The notes beneath the pieces were generated by a model. The model searched no databases and was not told where the DNA came from. It saw only the letters and a program-made list of their open reading frames with translations. A stretch of 64,000 nt of DNA from Hahellaceae bacterium (GTDB lineage Bacteria; Pseudomonadota; Gammaproteobacteria; Pseudomonadales; Oleiphilaceae), in the NCBI GenBank assembly GCA_016716085.1, contig JADJWY010000026.1, forward strand, positions 248,001 through 312,000, in the 5' to 3' direction. The position numbers and the translations under genes are program-made. The first letter of the stretch is position 1; every line of letters starts with the position of its first letter. Positions 25,036 through 32,925 of this stretch are shown here, piece after piece.

Positions 25036-26201
25036 CAGCTGACCCCATCAATCAACCGGCTGGCGAAGGCATCCAGAGGCAGAATTTCATCAGCCAGACC
25101 AGCCTGAGTGACCGCCGCTGGCATTCCGTAGATCACGGAAGTGGCTTCATCCTGGGCCCATACGACGCCTCCGACCTCCTTGATGAGACGACACCCCTCG
25201 CGGCCATCAGCCCCCATACCGGTCAAAATGACGCCCAGTAGTTTGTCGCCAAACATTTTAGCCGCACTGCCAAAGGTCACATCAATACATGGCTTGTAGT
25301 GCAAGCGTTCATCCCCATCAAAAATCCTCACCTTGGGAGACGTTCCGGAACGCTCGATCAGGATCTGTTTGCCACCAGGCGCAATATAGGCGACCCCGGG
25401 ATTCAATTGTTCTCCGTTCTCCACCTGCCTGACTTCCAGCGCAGAGAGTCGGTTTAGCCTTTCCGCAAAGGCGGGCGTGAAGGTGGCAGGCATATGCTGC
25501 ACCAGGATGATCGGCGTTGGAAAATTTGCCGGTAATTGCGTCACGATCCGCTGCAGCGCCACTGGCCCGCCTGTTGACGTTCCGATCAAGACCAACTTGT
25601 ACTCACGCCGCGGTGTTCGACGCACCTCCGCACGGGGTTTGGGTGCCGGTTTTGGCGCAGCGGGTGCGCTTGCGGTTCGTGTCGCAGGTGGATGCCCACC
25701 TCCCCTGCCAGCCGGTTCACGGGCGGGTTCTTTCGCAACCGGAGGCGCTATCGTCGAGGGGGCCGGAGTGGAAGCAGGTGCTGCAACCTCCGTCCGCTTT
25801 TTACCGCTTTTGGCCACTTCGAGGATTTTATCGTGCAGCAAACGCCGGATTTTGTCTCCTGCACCGGTCAGATCTTCAAAACTTTTGGGCAGAAAATCGA
25901 CGGCACCGGCATCTAGCGCATCAAACGTAACGCGCGCGCCCTCATAGGTCAGAGAAGAAAACATCAGGACAGGGGTGGGATGTGACTGCATCAGAAGGCG
26001 GACCGCCGTGATGCCATCCATCACGGGCATTTCGTAGTCCATGGTAATGACATCAGGATTCAGCTTGGCAACCAACTCGAGGGCTTCACGACCGTTGCTT
26101 GCGGTTCCCACCACGGTGATATCTCCTGTGGCATTCAATATCTCGCAGACCCGACGCCGGAAAAAGCCAGAGTCGTCAACCACCAGCACCCTGACTGCCA
26201 T
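25035..26201 (-). CDS. cheB: Chemotaxis protein-glutamate methylesterase CheB
   Basis: The 388-residue protein has a receiver domain (phospho-acceptor D55 in VITMDYEMPVMDG), a Pro/Ala-rich linker of about 60 residues and a methylesterase domain with the triad Ser209 (GTSTGGPVAL), His236 (VQHMPA) and Asp in LTGMGADG. It removes methyl groups from chemoreceptors when phosphorylated by CheA. The linker is much longer than in the enteric enzyme and shares its composition with the linkers of CheA and ParP. No cheR is in this window. Confidence 0.97.
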   Translation of the reverse strand: MAVRVLVVDDSGFFRRRVCEILNATGDITVVGTASNGREALELVAKLNPDVITMDYEMPVMDGITAVRLLMQSHPTPVLMFSSLTYEGARVTFDALDAGAVDFLPKSFEDLTGAGDKIRRLLHDKILEVAKSGKKRTEVAAPASTPAPSTIAPPVAKEPAREPAGRGGGHPPATRTASAPAAPKPAPKPRAEVRRTPRREYKLVLIGTSTGGPVALQRIVTQLPANFPTPIILVQHMPATFTPAFAERLNRLSALEVRQVENGEQLNPGVAYIAPGGKQILIERSGTSPKVRIFDGDERLHYKPCIDVTFGSAAKMFGDKLLGVILTGMGADGREGCRLIKEVGGVVWAQDEATSVIYGMPAAVTQAGLADEILPLDAFASRLIDGVS

Positions 26202-26239
26202 TACCGGTTCGCCTCTCTCATATACTCAACTTTCAGTCT

Positions 26240-28714
26240 TCAGGCCGACGCCGCTCTGCCTGCATCGTCGCCCGATTTGTTTTTAGGCTGTTTTTTCTTA
26301 CGGGGACGCCCAAACACTTTACTGGTCCTGGCATATTTGCCCAGCAGGCTTGGAATATCGAGAATCAACGCAATACGACCGTCCCCCGTAATCGTGGCGC
26401 CTGCCATACCCGGAGTGCCATGCAGCATGCGGCCGAGCGGTTTGATGACCACCTCTTCCTGACCGACCAGCTGATCGACGACGAGCCCCACGCGTTTGGT
26501 CCCCACCGCAACGATCACCACATGACCACTGTCGGAATATGGCTCACCATAGGCCCCTTTAACCAGCCAACGTTTGACATGGAATAAGGGAAACACATTG
26601 TCCCTGACCACAATACATTCCTGGCCATCGACGATGTTGGTTGTTGTCAGATCCAGGTGGAATATCTCAACCACACTGACCAATGGGAAGGCGAACGCCT
26701 GCTCGCCCAGCATGACCATCAGCGTAGGCATAATGGCAAGCGTCAGAGGCACCTTAATGATAATCCGCGAACCACGCCCAAGTTCCGAATCGATACTCAG
26801 CGTACCGTTCAGCTGTGTAATCTTGGTCTTGACCACATCCATCCCGACACCCCGACCCGACACATCCGAGATTTCAGTCTTGGTCGAAAATCCAGGCGCA
26901 AAAATCAGGTTAAAGGCCTCGGTGTCCGAGAGACGTTCTGCTGCTTCGGCTTCCATAAGTCCTTTCTCAACCGCCTTCTGTCGCAGGAGAACCGGATCCA
27001 TGCCGCCGCCATCATCGTCGATGGACAATAGGATATGATCGCCTTCCTGTTCAGCCGCCAGAATCACACGACCGACCCTGGGTTTCCCTGCCGCTTCCCG
27101 TCTTTCTGGTGACTCGATGCCGTGATCGACAGCATTTCGCACTAAGTGGACCAACGGATCCGAGAGTGCTTCCACCAGGTTTTTGTCGAGGTCGGTATCT
27201 TCACCTTTGAGTATCAGGTTGATTTCTTTTTTCAGGCTGCGAGCTAAATCCCGCACCACACGCGGGAAACGACCGAAGACCTTCTTGATCGGCTGCATGC
27301 GCGTCTGCATGACGGCTGACTGCAGATCACTGGTGACAACATCCAGGTTGGACACCGCCTTGGTCATGGCTTCATCGGCAATCTCTTCGCCCAAGCGCTT
27401 GAGCCGGTTACGTACCAGCACCAGTTCCCCGACCATGTTCATGATGTCATCTAAACGCTTAGTGTCGACCCGAACTGTCGTTTCAGTGGCAATGGCCGAA
27501 CTGGAACCACTGTCACTGTCGGAAGACGCAGCGGCGGGCGCTCTTGGTGCAGGCGGCACCCTGGGTGCGGCAGGCTCAGGCGCGGCTTTGGGCTCGGGCT
27601 TGGGCTCCGCTTTAGCTGGCGTAGATTTAGCCTTAGCCGCAGGCTTGGCGGCCGCTTTCGCTACCGCTGGCTTCGGCGCAGCGGGTGCGCCGTCTCCGGG
27701 CCCCTTGCCCTTGCCATGCAGTTCGTCGAGCAGATTCTCAAATTCATTGTCGGTGATCAGGTCGCCGCCACCAGCGGCGTCCGCTGCAGGCTTAGCTGCG
27801 GCAGGTGCCTTGGGCGCCGCTGCCTCCGCAGGCCCGCTAAACTTACCTTTGCCATGCAGTTCGTCGAGCAGGGCTTCAAATTCATCATCGGTGATTTCAT
27901 CTCCCGACGGCTCCCCGCCGGCCGCTTTCGCAGCGGGCGCTTTTTCAACTTTGGGCGTTTCGGCTTTTTTGGGAGGCGCTTTTGCAGCAGGTGCCTTAGG
28001 CGCTTCTCCGCTGACGCCTGCGTTGAATTTGCCACTGCCATGGAGTTGATCCAGCAGGGCTTCGAATTCATCTTCGGTAATTTCATCACTATCAGACACG
28101 GCAGCCTTTTCCGTGGCCGGTGCAGCGCTTGATTTTGGCGCAGCCGCGGGCTTCGCTGGCGCGGCCTCACCCTCATCACTCAGGGCGTCGAGCAAATTTT
28201 CAAACTCATCGTCGGTAATGTCGCCCTCCGCGATCGCCTCTGGGGCGGCCTCCTCACTTTCAGGCATCTCTTCGGCGGCAGCCTCCGGCTCAGGCTCCGG
28301 CTCAGCCGCCGCACCCCCTCCAGCTTCTCCCCTGGCAATTCGTTCGAGCGCTTCCAGTAGTTCAGGCGCGGCAGGCGTTGGCTCTTCACGCGCCTTGACC
28401 TGATCAAACATCACATTGACTTCATCCAATGCGCGAAGGACGACATCCATCAATTCACTGTTGACAGCGATTTCGCCATTGCGTAGGCGATCAAAGACGT
28501 TTTCCGCGATATGACAGACGTTCACCAGCGCTTCCAGCTGCAAGAAGCCTGCGCCCCCTTTGACCGTATGAAAGCCTCTGAAGATCGCATTCAGAAGGTC
28601 CCGGTCTTCCGGATTCTGCTCAAGCTCAACCAGCTGCTCGGAGAGCTGCTCTAACAATTCACCTGCTTCGACCAGAAAGTCCTGCAGGATCTCCTCATCC
28701 GGCTCAAACCCCAT
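26240..28714 (-). CDS. cheA: Chemotaxis histidine kinase CheA with a long repeat-bearing linker
   Basis: The 824-residue kinase has an Hpt (P1) domain with H49 (FHTVKGGAGF), a long linker of about 290 residues (120-410), the dimerisation domain (TKRLDDIMNMVGELVLVRN), the ATP-binding domain (LVRNAVDHGIE, DDDGGGMD, SDVSGRGVGMDVV) and a CheW-like P5. No canonical P2 fold is evident in the linker. Instead it holds four copies of a ITDDEFEALLDELHG motif between residues 164 and 334. In Vibrio the corresponding linker binds ParP for polar localisation. The gene sits 11 bases after cheZ and 38 before cheB. Confidence 0.97.
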   Translation of the reverse strand: MGFEPDEEILQDFLVEAGELLEQLSEQLVELEQNPEDRDLLNAIFRGFHTVKGGAGFLQLEALVNVCHIAENVFDRLRNGEIAVNSELMDVVLRALDEVNVMFDQVKAREEPTPAAPELLEALERIARGEAGGGAAAEPEPEPEAAAEEMPESEEAAPEAIAEGDITDDEFENLLDALSDEGEAAPAKPAAAPKSSAAPATEKAAVSDSDEITEDEFEALLDQLHGSGKFNAGVSGEAPKAPAAKAPPKKAETPKVEKAPAAKAAGGEPSGDEITDDEFEALLDELHGKGKFSGPAEAAAPKAPAAAKPAADAAGGGDLITDNEFENLLDELHGKGKGPGDGAPAAPKPAVAKAAAKPAAKAKSTPAKAEPKPEPKAAPEPAAPRVPPAPRAPAAASSDSDSGSSSAIATETTVRVDTKRLDDIMNMVGELVLVRNRLKRLGEEIADEAMTKAVSNLDVVTSDLQSAVMQTRMQPIKKVFGRFPRVVRDLARSLKKEINLILKGEDTDLDKNLVEALSDPLVHLVRNAVDHGIESPERREAAGKPRVGRVILAAEQEGDHILLSIDDDGGGMDPVLLRQKAVEKGLMEAEAAERLSDTEAFNLIFAPGFSTKTEISDVSGRGVGMDVVKTKITQLNGTLSIDSELGRGSRIIIKVPLTLAIMPTLMVMLGEQAFAFPLVSVVEIFHLDLTTTNIVDGQECIVVRDNVFPLFHVKRWLVKGAYGEPYSDSGHVVIVAVGTKRVGLVVDQLVGQEEVVIKPLGRMLHGTPGMAGATITGDGRIALILDIPSLLGKYARTSKVFGRPRKKKQPKNKSGDDAGRAASA
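27713..28222 (-). repeat. Four acidic helix repeats in the CheA linker
   Basis: The repeats are at CheA residues 165-179, 210-226, 272-288 and 318-334: DITDDEFENLLDALS, EITEDEFEALLDQLHG, EITDDEFEALLDELHG and LITDNEFENLLDELHG. Spacing is about 46, 62 and 46 residues. The sequence between them is Ala/Pro/Lys-rich and probably unfolded, so the motifs look like beads on a string. Confidence 0.85.
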
Positions 28715-28725
28715 TCACGTCTCCT

Positions 28726-29508
28726 TCAGAACCCAAGACTGGATAGTAGGTCATCGACATCATCCTGGCTGCTCACCACATCCGTGCGCTTGTCCGCGTT
28801 CATTTGAGGCCCATGCCCCAACGAATCATTCTTCACTTCCTCAACGACCTCATGTCGGGTGCCAGTGATTCGATCGACTTTACCCGCCATAACGACCAGA
28901 CTCACCAGATTAACCTCAACGTCGCGCACGAGTTTGGTCACTTTCTGGATCACCTGCCCGGTCAGATCCTGAAAATCCTGCGCCAGCAGAATGTTCGACA
29001 GATTTTCATAGACCTTGTCACTGTTTCGGGTCAAATCGGCAAAAAATATGTCAATGCGTTTATATAATTCACGAAATTCCGAAGGATCCATTTCCCGTCG
29101 GCGAAGCCGCCCCCATGCTTCTTTTAAATAAGCCGCCTCGTCTTTGGTGGCCACAGCCAGCGGCATACTCTCTTCCACCAGATCCATCGTTTTATTGGCT
29201 GCCTTATTGGTCAGATCCACCACATAGGCCAGGCGGTCTGAGGCGTCCGAAATCTTGGACAACTCCTCCTGCGAGTGTTCGTTTCCAGTATCAATATTAA
29301 AGTTGCGGATCGCCTCATGCAGGGTACGCGTCAATTTACCAACTTCCTGATACAGCGTGCGATCCCGCGTTTCATTCAGATCCGAAATCACGCCTAATGC
29401 GCCGCTGAAATCACCGCGCTGAATATGATCCACGAGCCGATTTGCCTGACTGCTGAGTGTCTCTTCAAAATCCGTCAGGACTGCGCCCTTGTCTTGTGGT
29501 CCCGCCAT
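28726..29508 (-). CDS. cheZ: CheY-P phosphatase CheZ
   Basis: The 260-residue protein has the long helical hairpin of CheZ (DRLAYVVDLTNKAANKTMDLVEES; NILLAQDFQDLTGQVIQKV, which carries the catalytic Asp/Gln segment) and a disordered linker ending in the CheY-binding tail SQDDVDDLLSSLGF. It ends the signal by dephosphorylating CheY. It lies 14 bases after cheY and 11 before cheA. Confidence 0.96.
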   Translation of the reverse strand: MAGPQDKGAVLTDFEETLSSQANRLVDHIQRGDFSGALGVISDLNETRDRTLYQEVGKLTRTLHEAIRNFNIDTGNEHSQEELSKISDASDRLAYVVDLTNKAANKTMDLVEESMPLAVATKDEAAYLKEAWGRLRRREMDPSEFRELYKRIDIFFADLTRNSDKVYENLSNILLAQDFQDLTGQVIQKVTKLVRDVEVNLVSLVVMAGKVDRITGTRHEVVEEVKNDSLGHGPQMNADKRTDVVSSQDDVDDLLSSLGF

Positions 29509-29522
29509 GACAGCTCCGCTAA

Positions 29523-29909
29523 TCAGGAATCAATCCGCTCAAAGATTTTCTCAATCTTTTCTTTAAGTACTGCTGCCGTGAACGGTTTGACGACATAGCC
29601 ATTCACGCCAGCCTGGGCTGCCGCCACAATCTGGTCACGTTTTGCTTCTGCAGTCACCATCAACACAGGCAGGGTTTTAAGCGAATCATCGGCGCGAACC
29701 GCCCGCAACAGGTCGATCCCTGTCATGCCCGGCATGTTCCAGTCCGTCACCAGGAAATCGTACTTGCCGGTCTTCAGCATAGGTAAGGCCGTCTGACCGT
29801 CATCCGCCTCGTCTGCATTCGTGAAGCCGAGGTCCCGCAGAAGGTTCTTTATGATTCGCCTCATGGTCGAGAAGTCATCGACTACAAGGATTTTCATGTT
29901 CTTGTCCAA
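29523..29909 (-). CDS. cheY: Chemotaxis response regulator CheY
   Basis: This single receiver domain of 128 residues has the acidic pair DD (VVDDFSTMRRI), phospho-acceptor D56 (LVTDWNMPGM), the switch Thr (VTAEA) and Lys (VVKPFTA). Phospho-CheY binds FliM/FliN and switches flagellar rotation. I chose TTG 29909: GGAGG is five bases before it, and the resulting N-terminus MDKNMKILVVDDFST fits CheY of polar flagellates. ATG 29897 and GTG 29921 are alternatives. Confidence 0.95.
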   Translation of the reverse strand: MDKNMKILVVDDFSTMRRIIKNLLRDLGFTNADEADDGQTALPMLKTGKYDFLVTDWNMPGMTGIDLLRAVRADDSLKTLPVLMVTAEAKRDQIVAAAQAGVNGYVVKPFTAAVLKEKIEKIFERIDS

Positions 29910-30024
29910 AGTGCCCTCCACCTAGGTGACGTTGGAAATCATTTGATTTCATAGCTATACGAAGTAAGTCTAGACGGTCGCCACGGACTATCCAGTTTTT
30001 TTAAATCTTTACGTCCGGGTGAGA

Positions 30025-30750
30025 TCAATTCTTCCAGTCGGATAGCCGGGAACGCAGCCGCAGCAGCGCCTGGGAATGCAACTGGCTCACTCTCGATTCG
30101 CTAACCGAGAGGATCTCGCCAATTTCTTTAAGGTTCAGTTCTTCATCGTAATAAAGCGACAAAACGAGCTTTTCACGTTCTGGCAGACGGTCGATCAATG
30201 AGCCCAGCTGCCCCAGAAATCGGGTCCGCTCCACCCCTTCCGCAGGTGAACCACCCGCCAGGGATTCCTCGCCCGCGCTTTCCAGCGAATCACCCAGCTC
30301 GTCGATACTGAATAACTTACCACCCATCGCATCGCGTAAAATCGCATGATACTGATCCAGCGGGACATCCAGCTCTCGTGCGACCTCCTGATCAGATGCA
30401 TCGCGCCCTGTCCGGCTTTCCACGGCGTGGATCGCTTCAGCAATGCGCCTCGAATCCCGGTGTACAGAACGAGGCACCCAGTCGCCGCGACGGATTTCAT
30501 CCATCATGGCACCTCGTATCCTAATACCCGCATAGGTTTCGAAGGAGGCGCCTTTGCTGGAATCGTATTTGCCAGACGCTTCCAATAAACCAATCATGCC
30601 TGCCTGAATCAGGTCATCTAATTGAACGCTGGAAGGGAGTCTGGCGAGTAAGTGATAGGCAATACGCTTCACCAGCGGAGCATGCTGTCGGATCAGCTCA
30701 TCACTGCGTTGCGCTCTGGATTCGCCATACATCATGGATGCGATTGCCAT
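30025..30750 (-). CDS. fliA: Flagellar sigma factor sigma-28, FliA
   Basis: The 241-residue protein has regions 2 (LDDLIQAGMIGLLEASGKY, FETYAGIRIRGAMMDEIRRGDWVPRS), 3 and 4 (EREKLVLSLYYDEELNLKEIGEILSVSESRVSQLHSQALLRLRSRL). It directs transcription of late flagellar genes such as flagellin and chemoreceptors and is held by FlgM. ATG 30750 gives the usual length, but two further ATG lie five and six codons in. It follows fleN after 24 bases. Confidence 0.97.
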   Translation of the reverse strand: MAIASMMYGESRAQRSDELIRQHAPLVKRIAYHLLARLPSSVQLDDLIQAGMIGLLEASGKYDSSKGASFETYAGIRIRGAMMDEIRRGDWVPRSVHRDSRRIAEAIHAVESRTGRDASDQEVARELDVPLDQYHAILRDAMGGKLFSIDELGDSLESAGEESLAGGSPAEGVERTRFLGQLGSLIDRLPEREKLVLSLYYDEELNLKEIGEILSVSESRVSQLHSQALLRLRSRLSDWKN

Positions 30751-30774
30751 CTAATCATCAGGGTCGGCGCGCGG

Positions 30775-31587
30775 CTAGGCTTGCACCAGGCGTTCGACGA
30801 AAAATTCCAGGTTACCCCGCGGTCCGCTCGGCAAAGGCCAACTGTCAACCTTCTGTGCCAATTGGCGAAACGCCAGGGAGGCTTTGGCCCGCGGGTAGGC
30901 TTCGTAAACCGCACGCTGACGCTGCACGGCTTTTCGCACAGCTTCATCGAACGGAATACTCCCGACATATTGTAGTGCAACTTCCAGAAAACGATCGGTC
31001 ACCTTGGTCAGCTTGCCAAATAAGTGACGCCCCTCCTGCTCGGAGCGGACCTGATTCGCCAACACCCGAAAGCGCAACATCTGATGTTGCTTGTTGAGCA
31101 GTTTGATCAGCGCATACGCATCTGTAATCGAGGTGGGTTCATCGCAAACGACAACCAGCACTTCCTGCGCCGCCCGCAGGAAGGCGACAACCTGCTCAGA
31201 AATACCGGCAGCGGTATCGATAACCAGCACATCCAGGTCATCACTGATCTCGCTGAAAGCATTGATCAGACCGGCATGTTCCAAAGGGCCCAGATGCGTC
31301 AAATGCTGGGTTCCAGACGACGCCGGAACAATGCGGATTCCCCCAGGCCCTTCAACCAGAACCTCCTTCAGGGTACAGGTGCCCGCCAGGACATCGCCGA
31401 TATTACGTGAAGCGGTGATTCCCAGCAGCACATCAATGTTTGCCAGTCCCAGGTCTGCATCCATCAGGACAACCCGGCGGCCCATTTCAACCAGGGCAAG
31501 CGAAAGGTTGATCGACACATTACTCTTGCCGACGCCGCCTTTGCCTCCGGTGACCGCGATAACCTGAACCGCATGGGGTTGATTCAT
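30775..31587 (-). CDS. fleN: Flagellar number regulator FleN (FlhG), ParA/MinD-like ATPase
   Basis: The 270-residue ATPase has deviant Walker A TGGKGGVGKSNVSINLSLAL, DADLGLANIDVLLG and VIDTAAGISEQVVAFLRA. It limits flagellar number, in Pseudomonas by restraining FleQ and acting against FlhF. ATG 31587 (MNQPHAVQVIAV) is preferred; the frame is open from a TTG at 31605. It lies 33 bases after flhF. Confidence 0.95.
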   Translation of the reverse strand: MNQPHAVQVIAVTGGKGGVGKSNVSINLSLALVEMGRRVVLMDADLGLANIDVLLGITASRNIGDVLAGTCTLKEVLVEGPGGIRIVPASSGTQHLTHLGPLEHAGLINAFSEISDDLDVLVIDTAAGISEQVVAFLRAAQEVLVVVCDEPTSITDAYALIKLLNKQHQMLRFRVLANQVRSEQEGRHLFGKLTKVTDRFLEVALQYVGSIPFDEAVRKAVQRQRAVYEAYPRAKASLAFRQLAQKVDSWPLPSGPRGNLEFFVERLVQA

Positions 31588-31620
31588 TTGGAAAAAGTCT
31601 CCCAAGAAACCTTTGCTCGT

Positions 31621-32883
31621 CTAAATAACTAAGTCTTGTCCATACTGGGCTTTCTCGCCAGTAAAATGTTTATCTGATTGATTATCCTGCCACATTTTCA
31701 TTAACCGCATGACGAGAGTACGGGCATTGAAACGATGGATGTTAGCGGCAATCTGCTGGCCGTCACCGACATAGGCCAGTGGCAATCTCTCGCTGACCAG
31801 AAGACTAATGGCCTCTCCCAGACTGACAGCCTCATCAATCTTGCTGATGATACATGCCTGCACTCCACCAGCCTTGAAGGCTTTATAACTGGCCTTGATC
31901 ACTTGCAACTGGCTGGTCGCGGGCACCACCAGACAGCGACGCACGCGATGACGACGGGTGGTCAGCAAGGCATTTTGTTCAGCCCAGGACGCATCGGAGG
32001 GCGTCATACCCGCGGTGTCCACCAAAACGAGTTTTTTATCGCTCAGACGATCCAACACATCATCCAGTGCATCCTTGCCTTCAATGGCGACCACCGGCAC
32101 GCGCAATAGCCTTCCCAGCATCTGGAGCTGTTGTGCGCCGCCCATTCGAAAGCGGTCTGTCGTGACTAAGGCCAGCGAATCAGCACCGTGTTTCAAAACA
32201 TAACGCGCAGCCAGTTTGGCAATTGTTGTCGTCTTGCCGGCACCGGTCGCGCCCAGAAACAGAATGGCGCCAGGCACATCAATCAATTCATCTGCCAGTA
32301 CCGGCACTTGCTTACACAAACCGCCCATCACCCACTGCCAGGACTTCTCATCTGCTTTGCCGGCGACCGGCGTCAGCAGGCGTTCACTCAAATCACTTTC
32401 CAGCCCCATTTCAGCGAGACGCTGTCGGAACACATTACCCGCAGGTGATGCCGTGGCAGGCACGGCCGTCTCAATGCGGGTAACCGTCGGTTTCTCCATA
32501 ACGACCGCCTTCGGCGCATCACTCCGCCGTGGAATTTCGCTGATCAGGGAGCGTAACTGGCTGATTTCATCGCGCATTGCCTGCATCGCACGGTCATTTT
32601 CCCGCTTCTGTTTCAGCATGGCATCACTGTCACCCGATGCCACCACCCGGGGCTTTTCGGAAACGCGCGGGGTATCGGTAGCACGCAGTGGTGATGTGCG
32701 AGGCGTGGCGGGTGAAGCCGCAACCGCAGGCGTTTCGACCACAGGCTCATCCACGGAGCAAATAACCTCAACGCCTGCGGCGGTCTTCTGAGTCGAAAGA
32801 ATGACCGCATCGGCACCCAGTTCTTCCCGAATCTGACGCAATGCCTGCTGCATGTTGGCAGCCAGATAACGTTTCATACCCAT
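31621..32883 (-). CDS. flhF: Flagellar placement GTPase FlhF
   Basis: The 420-residue SRP-type GTPase has a basic N-terminal domain (MKRYLAANMQQALRQIREEL), a variable linker and the NG domain with G1 GATGAGKTTTIAKLA, G3 VLVDTAGMTP and G4-like IISKIDEA. It marks the pole for flagellum assembly. AGGAGAAG before ATG 32883 decides the start; a GTG directly upstream and an ATG two codons in are alternatives. Confidence 0.96.
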   Translation of the reverse strand: MGMKRYLAANMQQALRQIREELGADAVILSTQKTAAGVEVICSVDEPVVETPAVAASPATPRTSPLRATDTPRVSEKPRVVASGDSDAMLKQKRENDRAMQAMRDEISQLRSLISEIPRRSDAPKAVVMEKPTVTRIETAVPATASPAGNVFRQRLAEMGLESDLSERLLTPVAGKADEKSWQWVMGGLCKQVPVLADELIDVPGAILFLGATGAGKTTTIAKLAARYVLKHGADSLALVTTDRFRMGGAQQLQMLGRLLRVPVVAIEGKDALDDVLDRLSDKKLVLVDTAGMTPSDASWAEQNALLTTRRHRVRRCLVVPATSQLQVIKASYKAFKAGGVQACIISKIDEAVSLGEAISLLVSERLPLAYVGDGQQIAANIHRFNARTLVMRLMKMWQDNQSDKHFTGEKAQYGQDLVI

Positions 32884-32925
32884 CACCTTCTCCTCACTTC
32901 ACTTTACCGCCTGCACCACTTAGCT

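Noticed and set aside
27183..28049. Plus-strand open frame of 288 codons opposite the CheA linker
   Set aside because: It is the antisense of an Ala/Pro-rich, GC-rich linker and has low-complexity Ser/Ala/Gly composition.
29988..30024. TAAAGATT...GATA sequence before cheY as a sigma-28 promoter
   Set aside because: Spacing between the two halves is about 8 bases where 11 is needed, and the -10 half matches only in GATA.
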